Below, in pieces: positions 42,452 through 51,605 of a stretch of 64,000 nt of DNA. Location: assembly GCA_963736575.1 (NCBI GenBank), contig CAVTPD010000001.1, positions 1,364,001 through 1,428,000 on the forward strand, in the 5' to 3' direction. The position numbers and the translations under genes were made by a program. Numbering within the stretch: the first letter of the stretch is position 1; each line of letters starts with the position of its first letter. Under the pieces are notes generated by a model. It was not told the DNA's origin. It worked only from the letters and a program-made list of their open reading frames with translations, and did not search any database. Source of the stretch: CAVTPD01 sp963736575. GTDB taxonomy: Bacteria > Bacteroidota > Bacteroidia > Cytophagales > JAAEPT01.

Positions 42452-43507
42452 ATGAAAAGAATTTTATTCCTTTTACTAAATATCTTAGCATTTTGCTCCT
42501 GTAAAAAACATCAGGAACTAGAACCAGTTAAAAAATACAACCAGCAAACCAGTGGAGTATTCATCTGCAACGAAGGGAATTTCACCTATGGAAATGCCTC
42601 GCTTTCTTATTTCGATTTAGAAAAGAACCAAGTGCACAATCAGGTGTTTTATAATGCCAATAATGTTCCATTAGGGGATGTGTTCCAATCCATGGCTATA
42701 AAAGATAGTTTGGGCTTTTTGGTGATCAATAACTCTGGGAAAATTTTTGTGATGAATACACGTACGTTTAAGTATGTAGCCACCATAGATGGATTAGTTT
42801 CTCCGCGATATATAGAGTTTATAGACGATAATAAAGCGTATTTGTCCGATATATACGATCCTAATATCACTATTTTTAATCCGAATACCTTTGCTGTTAC
42901 CGGCAAAGTGACCGTTGGTAGACCTGTAGAAAAAATGCTTTTGCACAAAGGAATAGTTTATGCCAGCAGTTGGTCTTATAGTAACAAAGTGTATAAAATT
43001 GATGCCATAAACAATAAAGTAATAGACTCACTAGAAGTTACTTTTCAGCCCAACGGAATTGTAATGGATAATAACGAAAAACTATGGGTATTGTCTAATG
43101 GGGGTTTCAGTGGTTCAGAAGGACAGCAAAAAGCCGCCTTAACCAAGATTAATCCCAAAGATTTCAGCATAGAAAAAGTATTTACATTTCCTGCTTTAGA
43201 AGATTCACCTAGTGGGCTAATTTTAAGTTCAGACGGGGAGACCTTGTATTATTTAAATCATGGCGTTTGTTCCATGTCCGTAAATGCTAATGAATTGCCA
43301 AATACGGTACTTATTCCTGAAAATGATCACTTGTTTTATGGTTTAGGAATAGATCCAATCACAGGAACGTTTTACATCAGTGATGCCATAGATTACATTC
43401 AGAAGGGAGTAGTGTTTCGTTATTCTACTACTGGTGCGGCCATTGACTCTTTTCGGGTAGACATTATTCCTTCCGAATTCACCTTTAAAACCCAGCTTGA
43501 TAAGTGA
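42452..43507 (+). CDS. Beta-propeller surface lipoprotein (DUF5074/YncE-like, BtuG-like)
   Basis: 351 residues. The lipoprotein signal ends LAFCSC (C17), so the protein is lipid-anchored. The rest is a seven-bladed-like beta-propeller with about 40-residue blades (for example ALTKINPKDFSIEKVFTF, GVCSMSVNANELP and GLGIDPITGTFYISDA). In Bacteroides the propeller BtuG sits on BtuB and captures B12. This gene has the same place beside the receptor and behind a cobalamin riboswitch, so the same role is inferred. Its stop overlaps the start of the BtuF-like gene. Confidence 0.82.
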   Translation: MKRILFLLLNILAFCSCKKHQELEPVKKYNQQTSGVFICNEGNFTYGNASLSYFDLEKNQVHNQVFYNANNVPLGDVFQSMAIKDSLGFLVINNSGKIFVMNTRTFKYVATIDGLVSPRYIEFIDDNKAYLSDIYDPNITIFNPNTFAVTGKVTVGRPVEKMLLHKGIVYASSWSYSNKVYKIDAINNKVIDSLEVTFQPNGIVMDNNEKLWVLSNGGFSGSEGQQKAALTKINPKDFSIEKVFTFPALEDSPSGLILSSDGETLYYLNHGVCSMSVNANELPNTVLIPENDHLFYGLGIDPITGTFYISDAIDYIQKGVVFRYSTTGAAIDSFRVDIIPSEFTFKTQLDK

Positions 43508-44355
43508 AAGTATGTTCGTTTCTTCCCGCAGCTACGCAAATGATTTACGATTTGGGGCTACAAGATATGTTGTACGGCATCACGTTTGAGTGTCCCGAAC
43601 AAGCATTAAAAGAAAAAGAAGTGTTGATTGAATGTCGGTTGGATATTCAGGGTATGGATAGCCTAACGATTGACCAACAATTTGCCGAAGCAAAGAAAAG
43701 TGAATTGCCACTTTACACGGTTGATAAAGAACGCCTAGAAGCCATTGCGCCGGATGTTATTTTTACGCAGGAATTGTGTGATGTCTGTTTAATTGATAGC
43801 GATGAAGTGGCTGCTGCTGTAGCTCATTTGTCCAAAAAACCAAAGTTAGTACAGCTTTCTCCAGCCAGTTTGGAAGATGTTTTTGAGAATTTCAGAACTA
43901 TAGCAGAAGAAATGAATGCTGTTGAAAAAGGGGCGGAGTTAGAGAAAGAATACCGCCAGCGTTTAGCAAAACTGCCGGTTATTGAAATGAAGAAAGAAGT
44001 TTTGTTCTTGGAATGGATAGAGCCTTTTTACAATTGCGGTCATTGGATACCCTGCCAAATTGATTTAGCAGGCGGTGTAGATCTATTAAGTAATCCCCAT
44101 GGTGATAGCTTTAGAATTCCATTAGATATGATTCGTAATTACGATCCTGAAATTATTGTATTGGGCTGCTGTGGGTATTCCGTAGAACGTACCCAACAAG
44201 ATTTACAAAAGCTATCCAATAACCCTGAATGGCAACAGTTAAAAGCGGTACAAAATCAGAACCTCTTTGTAATGGATTACAAGTACTTTACCCAATCCAG
44301 TATTTCTACTTTGGTGGAAGGGGTGGAGATGTTGAGTGAGGTTTTTGGGAGGTGA
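43504..44355 (+). CDS. Cobalamin-binding protein, BtuF/helical-backbone type without signal peptide
   Basis: 283 residues, a two-lobed periplasmic-binding-protein fold of the metal/cobalamin class. Recognisable parts are CSFLPAATQMIYDLGLQDML, the TFECPEQAL segment, VIFTQELCDVC and FLEWIEPFYNCGHWIPCQIDLAGG. The last two are typical of BtuF-like proteins found without BtuCD. The start (a GTG overlapping the previous stop) gives no signal peptide, and the upstream frame is closed. It therefore looks cytoplasmic, or uses an unusual route. It ends the B12 operon; no btuC or btuD is present. Confidence 0.85.
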   Translation: MKVCSFLPAATQMIYDLGLQDMLYGITFECPEQALKEKEVLIECRLDIQGMDSLTIDQQFAEAKKSELPLYTVDKERLEAIAPDVIFTQELCDVCLIDSDEVAAAVAHLSKKPKLVQLSPASLEDVFENFRTIAEEMNAVEKGAELEKEYRQRLAKLPVIEMKKEVLFLEWIEPFYNCGHWIPCQIDLAGGVDLLSNPHGDSFRIPLDMIRNYDPEIIVLGCCGYSVERTQQDLQKLSNNPEWQQLKAVQNQNLFVMDYKYFTQSSISTLVEGVEMLSEVFGR

Positions 44356-44464
44356 TATGTAGTTATGGATAATTTATCAATGCTTCCATATGTTTTTTAG
44401 ATCCAAATTTTAGAAAAGCGATTAGTGTATACGATTTTGTCATTTTAAAGAAAATTGTATGAAC

Positions 44465-45280
44465 TTATTCCTTTTCCACCCACTTCTTACTCACCCAACC
44501 TTTAATTTCAGTAGAAACATAAAGCCAATCTCCTTTATGCTCTAAGATCTTTATATCCGTTCCTTTAAGAAGGGGAGAAGCCACTTTATCGGCTTTGGTA
44601 CTTGGTTCTTTTCTGATGTTAAGTCTATTGGCAGTAACTGTTCCTTTTGTGAAAACTTCTTCGTCTTCTTTTCGGCCAAAAAGTATTTTCTGTCTTAGTT
44701 TTTCTAGAGGAAAAGCAGGGCCGGGGTCTTGTTTTCGTTTGGGTGCAATATCGTCATGACCTACAATCTCAGTGATGTTGTATTTCTCTTTTAAGAGTAG
44801 ACAAATTTCTTCCACCAGTTCCAGTTGCTTTTCATTATAAGCTTCCCAAGCTTGTTCCGTGATTGAATTTTTATGAGTGGCCAAAACTACCTGCGAATCG
44901 TCAATGCGTTTTCCGAAATAAGTATAATAACCTTCGGCTCTTTTTTCTAAAACACCAGCATTATCAATTTCAATTCCTATACTGTATTTATTTAGACCGC
45001 TTCTACCATTCCAATTGCTAACACCAGCGTGCCAAGCAATTTTGTTAAAAGGAACGAGTTGAATTATATCTCCAGACTTTCCTATGATAAGATGCGCAGA
45101 GGCAGAAGCCTGTGGATTTTTAAGCCATTTTGCAGAAGATTCTAAAGAACTACCTGCCGTGTAATGAATTACAATGGTATCGGGTAATTCACTGGCAAAT
45201 TTTCCGGAGTGATTTGGGCTTTCATCAAAGGTAATGTTGTAACCAGAAGATGATTGAAGTTTATGAGTGCTGATTTTCAT
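44465..45280 (-). CDS. N-acetylmuramoyl-L-alanine amidase with SH3 domain
   Basis: 271 residues. An N-terminal Amidase_2 zinc domain (about 1-205) has IVIHYTAG (H39), AWHAG and VGHDDIAPKRKQDPG as ligand and catalytic segments. A C-terminal bacterial SH3 domain (about 215-270, VTANRLNIRKEPSTKADKV and GWVSKKWVE) probably binds cell wall. It would cut the amide between muramic acid and the stem peptide. There is no signal peptide, which is odd for a wall enzyme. It follows the patatin gene by 10 bp, so the two are co-transcribed. Confidence 0.9.
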   Translation of the reverse strand: MKISTHKLQSSSGYNITFDESPNHSGKFASELPDTIVIHYTAGSSLESSAKWLKNPQASASAHLIIGKSGDIIQLVPFNKIAWHAGVSNWNGRSGLNKYSIGIEIDNAGVLEKRAEGYYTYFGKRIDDSQVVLATHKNSITEQAWEAYNEKQLELVEEICLLLKEKYNITEIVGHDDIAPKRKQDPGPAFPLEKLRQKILFGRKEDEEVFTKGTVTANRLNIRKEPSTKADKVASPLLKGTDIKILEHKGDWLYVSTEIKGWVSKKWVEKE

Positions 45281-45290
45281 GACATAAAAA

Positions 45291-46373
45291 TTAAGCGATT
45301 ATTTCTTCGGGTATATTTCCAATTAACAGTTCTATGAATTTGTCTAAAGTATGTTCGGTAGGTTTTACTTTTTGCGCAGCTTTAATGGCTTCTTTACCAG
45401 CTAGCTTTAAATTCTCTATATTTTCAGAAGAGGCATTTGCCATGTCAGAATCGTACATCCCTCTTTTATCAAACGGAACATCAATTCGTTTATAATTAAG
45501 CTGATTTTCTTGGTGTAGCGTTTCAAAAATCTTTTTGATTTGGTAATCAACCGTGTCAACGCTGGCATCCATCATAATGTCGGGCATCGATTTCGCCCAT
45601 TTTAACACACCCCAAGTATCACTTTCATTTTCGTTGGGTAAGTTAAATTGTCCTGCACCAGTGCCAATAGATAAAATAAGCATGTCTTTAGCAGAAGGAT
45701 AATTTGTTCGGTCTTCAAAAACAGAATTTCTAGCTTCGGAATAAGCACACATAGATGGGTTGTTGGCAAAAACACCACCGTCAATATTAATCATCTCTTT
45801 ATTGGTGATTAAATTTTTGATTTTTGCTGGTGAAAAATAAGTTGGAGCCGCTGAGGTTGATCTGGTAACATCTTTTACATAAAAGGATCTTTTGTTTTCT
45901 GGCTTTTCTCTACTACTGAAAAAGAAAGATCTTTTGTTTTTGATGTCATAGGTAGTTATTAAACAAGGTTTAAGTAGCTGATTCATCTTTAGCTCACCGA
46001 ATTCGGTTTCAAAAATGGCTTCAATTTTTTGAGGTTTATACTGTGTAGCATTAAAGATTTGTCTTAAACCACCAAAACTTTTTCTCTTAGATTGATTAAA
46101 TATATCATAGCCCTTTTTTGAATAAAATTCTAACGCTTTCTCTGCGGTATATTTTGAAGAAATAACTTCTTCAGTTGGGTTAGGGGCCAGGTACATACAA
46201 CTTAAAATCCCACCCGTACTTGTGCCTACTATTAAATCGAAAAAGTCTGCTATTCTTGCATTAGGATTTCCTGTGTTTTTAATAAGCTTTTCTTCTATGT
46301 ACTGAACAACAACTGCTGGAATTACGCCTCTAATGCCACCTCCATCTAACGATAAAATCCTTACTTTTTTCAT
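45291..46373 (-). CDS. Patatin-like phospholipase
   Basis: 360 residues. The catalytic dyad is S52 in GTSTG and D198 in DGGVFANNP, and the oxyanion loop is LSLDGGGIRGVIPA (8-20). The enzyme is a cytoplasmic lipid acyl hydrolase (no signal peptide or membrane helix). Close relatives include the plant patatins and the CapV effectors of CBASS defence, but no cyclase gene lies beside it. It is the first gene of an operon with a wall amidase. Both attack the cell envelope and both lack export signals. Confidence 0.92.
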   Translation of the reverse strand: MKKVRILSLDGGGIRGVIPAVVVQYIEEKLIKNTGNPNARIADFFDLIVGTSTGGILSCMYLAPNPTEEVISSKYTAEKALEFYSKKGYDIFNQSKRKSFGGLRQIFNATQYKPQKIEAIFETEFGELKMNQLLKPCLITTYDIKNKRSFFFSSREKPENKRSFYVKDVTRSTSAAPTYFSPAKIKNLITNKEMINIDGGVFANNPSMCAYSEARNSVFEDRTNYPSAKDMLILSIGTGAGQFNLPNENESDTWGVLKWAKSMPDIMMDASVDTVDYQIKKIFETLHQENQLNYKRIDVPFDKRGMYDSDMANASSENIENLKLAGKEAIKAAQKVKPTEHTLDKFIELLIGNIPEEIIA

Positions 46374-46778
46374 TTTTTCTATTGTTTAGTGATAAGTAAA
46401 TGAAATTTAGAAAGTTATAAAAAACTTATAGAGCACTATTTAAGTGCTTTATACAGAAAAGCAAAGAAAATTAAACAAAAAAAGCAGCGCATATAGTGGA
46501 TATTGTTTAATACTAAATTTGATTTAAGTGGTTTTTATTACCCTAACACAGAAACTGAAATTACTCAAATACGCATCGGGAAAAGGAATAAGCGGTTTAT
46601 ATAAAAATCCTTAAAAGGGGGCATAAAAATTGTTATATTATAATGAATCCTTTAAACAGGTTTTTTAGAAATCTAATAGGCTTTTTTAAATGTGGTTTTG
46701 AGCTAGCCTCAAATAAATTATAAAATGCATAGATTCTAAGTAAGTAAGAAAAACCTTTTTATAAGTTTTAAATAAGCT
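46374..46778. other. Intergenic region between patatin and PKD-protein genes
   Basis: 405 bp between two divergent genes, and so containing two promoters in principle. Hairpin-forming segments AGCACT-(5)-AGTGCT (near 46432-46448) and AAGTTATAAAAAACTT (near 46413) are visible. I see no gene, and no exact TAnnTTTG box. Confidence 0.45.
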
Positions 46779-49700
46779 ATGGTTACTAATTTTCGATTGC
46801 ACATTGTATTTTTCTTCACCCTTGGCATTATATTAACATCATATAGTACGTATGCTCAATTGAGCGCAAAATTTATTTACACTACACCGGGTGATTCGTG
46901 TGAGAGCCGTTCTGTAAATTTTGATGCATCAACATCTACAGGCAATATACAAGAGTATAACTGGGTTTTTAGAAACTCAAATGGTGATAATATTGGTTCT
47001 GGTTCTGGTAAACAAGTGTTTAGAAATTTTTTGACTCCCGATGAATATTCGGTAGAACTAACTGTAAAAGGTAACGGAGGCCAAGCCGAAACAGCAGTCG
47101 CAAAAGTAAATGTATATAAAAACCCAGAAGTTAACTTTGAAGTTAGTTCGGTAAGTGGTTGTTCGCCTTTAGAAGTCATTTTTACAGATCTTAGTGAAAA
47201 CGAAGCGGGTAAAATTATACGTTGGAAATGGAATTATGATGACGGAGTAAGTGAGGTTTTTAATACAGAACAAAAACCAACACATACCTACACTAAAGGG
47301 GGAGATTATGACCCTTCATTAATAGTAACGAATAATGTAGGGTGTACAGGCTCTGTTGTTAAAGAAAATTTAATTGATGTATACGAAAGTGTTGTACCAG
47401 ACTTTAATATTTCAGAAAGAATTAGTTGCTCAATACCTCATGAAATCAAAATTCAAAATACATCCGAAAAGAGAAATAGATTTAATTTTGAATGGGATTT
47501 AGGAGATGGTACTGTTTTTCAGAATAATGAAGCTTCTTTTCAGTATAACTACACTGAAAAAGGAGATTTTAAAATTAAATTAAAAGCAACAAATTTAACT
47601 GGAGATTGCAGTTACGAGTCAGAATTAAATGAAGCAACAACTGTAATAATAGGAAGTCCGGAAGTAGATTTTAACATTCCAGCAAGTATTTGTGTAGGTG
47701 ATACATTACCGTTGTATGCTTCCACCAATAATACTAGAAATAAAGTTTTTTGGTTTTTTGAAGATAACAATACAGAAGTTTCTGGTATTAATGTAATTCA
47801 TAATTACGACACTTCAGGAATATGGGATATACGTTTAGTAGCCCGTGACACTGTAATCGGGTGCATTAGTGATACGCTAATTAAATCAATTCTTGTACGT
47901 CCTTATCCAAAAGCAGATTTTGATATTGATAGTGTTTTAGCCTGTTCTCCTCCACATTTAGTCACCTTGGAAAATAAAAGCACAAATGCGCAACGGTTTG
48001 AAATTGATTTTGGTGATGGAACCCCAGTTGTACAAACCAGTAATTTTGATTCAATTCAGCATACTTATAGGGTATATGGTCGGTTCACAATCACATTAAA
48101 TGCCTATAATGACGAAGGGTGTGTTTCCGAAAAAGAATTTAAATATATAAGAATAGAAGAACCTTATATTGATTTTAAAATATTTCCACCAAAAGTTTGC
48201 CAGAATACATCATTCTCAGTTATATCAACGGCATTAAAAAGTTACACTATTGAAAGTTATAATTATGCGTTCAGTGATGGTACAGAAATAAGTACAACTG
48301 CCGAAGAAATAAGCCATTCTTTTAGTGATTTAGGAAATCAGAGCGTACAAGTAACGGCACTAACGGACAAAGGATGTTATGTTTCTTCAGATTTGTTGGA
48401 AGTAGAAGTAATGGAAGTGTGTTATTCTACAGGTAACGATGATTATAACCAAAATGAGAGTTTGTCTTTTATTCGACAAGCTAGTTGTGATGATAAATAC
48501 ACATACAATTTTACGGCATTATCTATGAGAGAAGCCATTGCTGTATGGACAATGAATGGAGATACTATTGAAACAAAAGATTCTACTCTTCAATATACCT
48601 TTCCCAAAAATGATCAGAAAAAGGAATATATAGTAAACCTAACACTACTAAAAGCAACAACAAGAGATACGCTTAGCTCTAAAAGTATTGGTGTAGTTAT
48701 AGTAGATGAAGCTGCCAATTTTGAAATAAAAGATATAGAAACTTGTCGTAATACTCCGGTTATGTTCACACCAATTGGTATAAATACAGAAGTTATAAGT
48801 CGCTTTGTTTGGGATTTTGGAGACAGTTCGGATGTGAAAATTATTAAAAATCCTAATGGCAATAAAAATGGCAAAACTAATTATACCTATACCAAAAATG
48901 GGTTTTATGATCCATCATTAATTATTGAGGATGTATTTGGATGTAAGGACTCCCTAACAATAACAAACTTAAAAGTAAGAGGGCCACATGCTACGTTTCT
49001 ATTAGACAGTAACCATTACTGTTCAGATACATTTAATAGTACGTTTAAGGACCTTTCTTACGCTTCTGAAGCCAGTATAATTACGGAGCGAATCTGGGAC
49101 TTTGATGATAAAAAAAGTGAGTTTATTACTTTGGATACGTTGTTTGATTATCAATTTGAACATCAAGAATCGAGTAGGGCGTTTAATTTAAAGCTTACCG
49201 TTAAGGATAATAATGGTTGTAGTGACTCCTACAGGGATACCATAATGTCTTTTTCACCCAAAGCTCAGCTTCCGGTTGGAGGTATATTTAAATGTGGTGA
49301 TTTAAATATTACTATAGATAATAAAACCGAAGCACTTATAACCAAAAATAATCAATACACTTGGTATTATGGAGACGGTACATTTAGCAATGGAAAAAAA
49401 GGGAAACATACGTATCCTGATACAGGATCTTATGATATAGCTTTAAAAGTAATTGATGATGGAGGGTGTATAGATTCTGTCTATGAAACTGCTTATGTGC
49501 AATTAGTAAAACCAAAAGCCAATTTCATAATTGGAGGAGATACTGTAAAGTGTGTTGGTACTTATGCATTAAACTTTGAAAGTAAATCGGAATATGCAAC
49601 TAATTATAAGTGGGATTTTGGAGATGGTACAATATCAGAAACAAATAATTCTGATGTAAGCCATTTTTATGAACTAGGAGGTAAATACCAAATTTCTTTA

Positions 49701-51602
49701 ACAACGTATGGTGATGGTAAAAAATGTACCGATTCAATTTCTAAAACGGTAAGTATAAGAGGCCCTTATGGAACATTAAATATAGGCGATAATTATTTAT
49801 GTGCTTCAGATACAATGAATGCTTTTTTTGAAGGAGCGAATGTATCTAAATTCTTTTGGGATTTTGGTGATTTAACAAACACAGAAGCTTTAGTTAATCA
49901 GGATTCGGTTACCCATTTTTATAATAGGTCTGGGAAATATGTACCAAGTTTAATTTTAATAAGTCCAGATAATTGCCAAGCTACTTTAGAGTACAAAGAT
50001 ACGGTTTATGTAGACCGCATTAATGCGGGCACAGATGCCATAATTAAATGTGGAGGAAAAAATGTAGCCTTAACAGGAAATAGCGCATTAAATATTGAAG
50101 GTAATTATTATTGGAAAGGACCAAATGGCGCATCTTTTTCTCCATCAACTAAAGTAATAAATCCTTTAGTTGATTCGGCAGGATATTATTTTTTTTCTTA
50201 TAAGGACAGTTTATGCACTGATTATGATTCTGTTATGGTCACTTCTCTGGGGCCTATCCCTAATGTTGAAGCTGGGCCTAGTAAAAAATTAGACTGTATA
50301 ACTGGTGATATTCAATTAGAAGGAAGTTCTACTAGCTCACCAGTAAGTTTTTCATGGACAGGATCTGGATTTACTTCTTCTGAAAGCTCAGTATTTAGTA
50401 AACCAATGGTTAATAAGGTAGGGTATTATTATTTACAAGTTAAACGAGGTGAATGTTTTAACGTCGATTCTGTTAGGGTTTTGCCATGTTCTTTAAATCC
50501 CCAAGACACGTCAATTTCGATTTGTGCTAACCAAGAAGGTTTGCCGTTACTTAAGACAGAGTTCGATTTAACAGCTCTTAAAAATGCTGTAGCAGGGGAT
50601 GAAATATCTTCAGTAGAATGGTATTTAGATTCAGCTTTTACATCAAAAATAAATCGTCCAGATTCTGTTACCGTTAAAAACGGTGAGTTGTTTTATGCCA
50701 AAATCACCAGTACTGATAATTCAGAAATAGCTAGAGGAAGTCTTCATGTTACAGTATATAAAAGCTCTATTGCAGAAATAAAATTTTCTTCGGATACTAT
50801 TTGTGAGTCTGATGGACCAATCTATATTGAAGCAGAAGAAGTACGCCATAATTTTAATTATACATGGTATTTTAATGGGGAAAAAATTACACCAAATAGC
50901 CAAAGTCAAAATCTAATTTTAGAATCCCCGGAAGCTAGCGGTACATATGTTTTACAAGTAGGAAATGCTTTTTGTGAAGCTAGATTAGATACTTTACCTA
51001 TTAGGATATACGAACAACCTGAAGTTTTTTTTAGTGAAAATATTTTAAATGTTATTTACAATAAAGAAGCACTTATTGAATTACCCCTTATAATTAATTT
51101 AGAATATGATGATTCTATAACATTTTTCAAATGGACCAATACAGAATATCTTCGTGGTTTGGAAAAAGATTCAATTGATAACATGAATTATTATCAATTA
51201 GTTAAACCAGTTTATTACAATGTACAGGATGAAGAGGTATCAAACACTTATAAAGTTGACGTTTTAACAGGGAAAGGTAACAAGGTTTGTGAAGCAAAAG
51301 CTACTATAACTATTAATAATTTTGTTCCCGTTAAAGTACCTAATGTTTTTACACCTAATAATGATGGCGTTAATGATACTTGGGAAATATTTGGGTTGGC
51401 TCGTTACCCAGATTCACATGTACAAGTATTTAGTCGTTGGGGGAAAATGTTATTTGAGAGTTATGGATATTCAGAACCGTGGGATGGGTATTACCACGGT
51501 AGTAAAGTGCCTTTTGGCACCTATTATTATGTTATAGATTTTAAAGGAGATACAAATTATTCAGAATATAATGCAACTGGGTGGTTATTAATTTCAGAAT
51601 AA
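46779..51602 (+). CDS. Giant PKD-repeat surface adhesin with T9SS type B sorting domain
   Basis: 1607 residues. A signal peptide (about 1-26, ending TYAQ) precedes many PKD/Ig-like modules of 80-100 residues, recognisable by the recurring W-F-x-F-G-D-G-T core (for example WDLGDGTVF, WDFGDGTIS and WYYGDGTF) and by paired cysteines. The last ~90 residues are a T9SS type B sorting domain (VPNVFTPNNDGVNDTWEIFG, RWGKMLFES and GTYYYVIDFKGD). Such proteins are carried to the cell surface and often act in adhesion or gliding. The PorP/SprF gene following after three bases is the standard partner needed for its attachment. Confidence 0.93.
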   Translation: MVTNFRLHIVFFFTLGIILTSYSTYAQLSAKFIYTTPGDSCESRSVNFDASTSTGNIQEYNWVFRNSNGDNIGSGSGKQVFRNFLTPDEYSVELTVKGNGGQAETAVAKVNVYKNPEVNFEVSSVSGCSPLEVIFTDLSENEAGKIIRWKWNYDDGVSEVFNTEQKPTHTYTKGGDYDPSLIVTNNVGCTGSVVKENLIDVYESVVPDFNISERISCSIPHEIKIQNTSEKRNRFNFEWDLGDGTVFQNNEASFQYNYTEKGDFKIKLKATNLTGDCSYESELNEATTVIIGSPEVDFNIPASICVGDTLPLYASTNNTRNKVFWFFEDNNTEVSGINVIHNYDTSGIWDIRLVARDTVIGCISDTLIKSILVRPYPKADFDIDSVLACSPPHLVTLENKSTNAQRFEIDFGDGTPVVQTSNFDSIQHTYRVYGRFTITLNAYNDEGCVSEKEFKYIRIEEPYIDFKIFPPKVCQNTSFSVISTALKSYTIESYNYAFSDGTEISTTAEEISHSFSDLGNQSVQVTALTDKGCYVSSDLLEVEVMEVCYSTGNDDYNQNESLSFIRQASCDDKYTYNFTALSMREAIAVWTMNGDTIETKDSTLQYTFPKNDQKKEYIVNLTLLKATTRDTLSSKSIGVVIVDEAANFEIKDIETCRNTPVMFTPIGINTEVISRFVWDFGDSSDVKIIKNPNGNKNGKTNYTYTKNGFYDPSLIIEDVFGCKDSLTITNLKVRGPHATFLLDSNHYCSDTFNSTFKDLSYASEASIITERIWDFDDKKSEFITLDTLFDYQFEHQESSRAFNLKLTVKDNNGCSDSYRDTIMSFSPKAQLPVGGIFKCGDLNITIDNKTEALITKNNQYTWYYGDGTFSNGKKGKHTYPDTGSYDIALKVIDDGGCIDSVYETAYVQLVKPKANFIIGGDTVKCVGTYALNFESKSEYATNYKWDFGDGTISETNNSDVSHFYELGGKYQISLTTYGDGKKCTDSISKTVSIRGPYGTLNIGDNYLCASDTMNAFFEGANVSKFFWDFGDLTNTEALVNQDSVTHFYNRSGKYVPSLILISPDNCQATLEYKDTVYVDRINAGTDAIIKCGGKNVALTGNSALNIEGNYYWKGPNGASFSPSTKVINPLVDSAGYYFFSYKDSLCTDYDSVMVTSLGPIPNVEAGPSKKLDCITGDIQLEGSSTSSPVSFSWTGSGFTSSESSVFSKPMVNKVGYYYLQVKRGECFNVDSVRVLPCSLNPQDTSISICANQEGLPLLKTEFDLTALKNAVAGDEISSVEWYLDSAFTSKINRPDSVTVKNGELFYAKITSTDNSEIARGSLHVTVYKSSIAEIKFSSDTICESDGPIYIEAEEVRHNFNYTWYFNGEKITPNSQSQNLILESPEASGTYVLQVGNAFCEARLDTLPIRIYEQPEVFFSENILNVIYNKEALIELPLIINLEYDDSITFFKWTNTEYLRGLEKDSIDNMNYYQLVKPVYYNVQDEEVSNTYKVDVLTGKGNKVCEAKATITINNFVPVKVPNVFTPNNDGVNDTWEIFGLARYPDSHVQVFSRWGKMLFESYGYSEPWDGYYHGSKVPFGTYYYVIDFKGDTNYSEYNATGWLLISE

Positions 51603-51605
51603 AGA

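Noticed and set aside
45291..46373. CapV effector of a CBASS defence system
   Set aside because: No CD-NTase, Cap2 or Cap3 gene lies nearby; the neighbour is a wall amidase.
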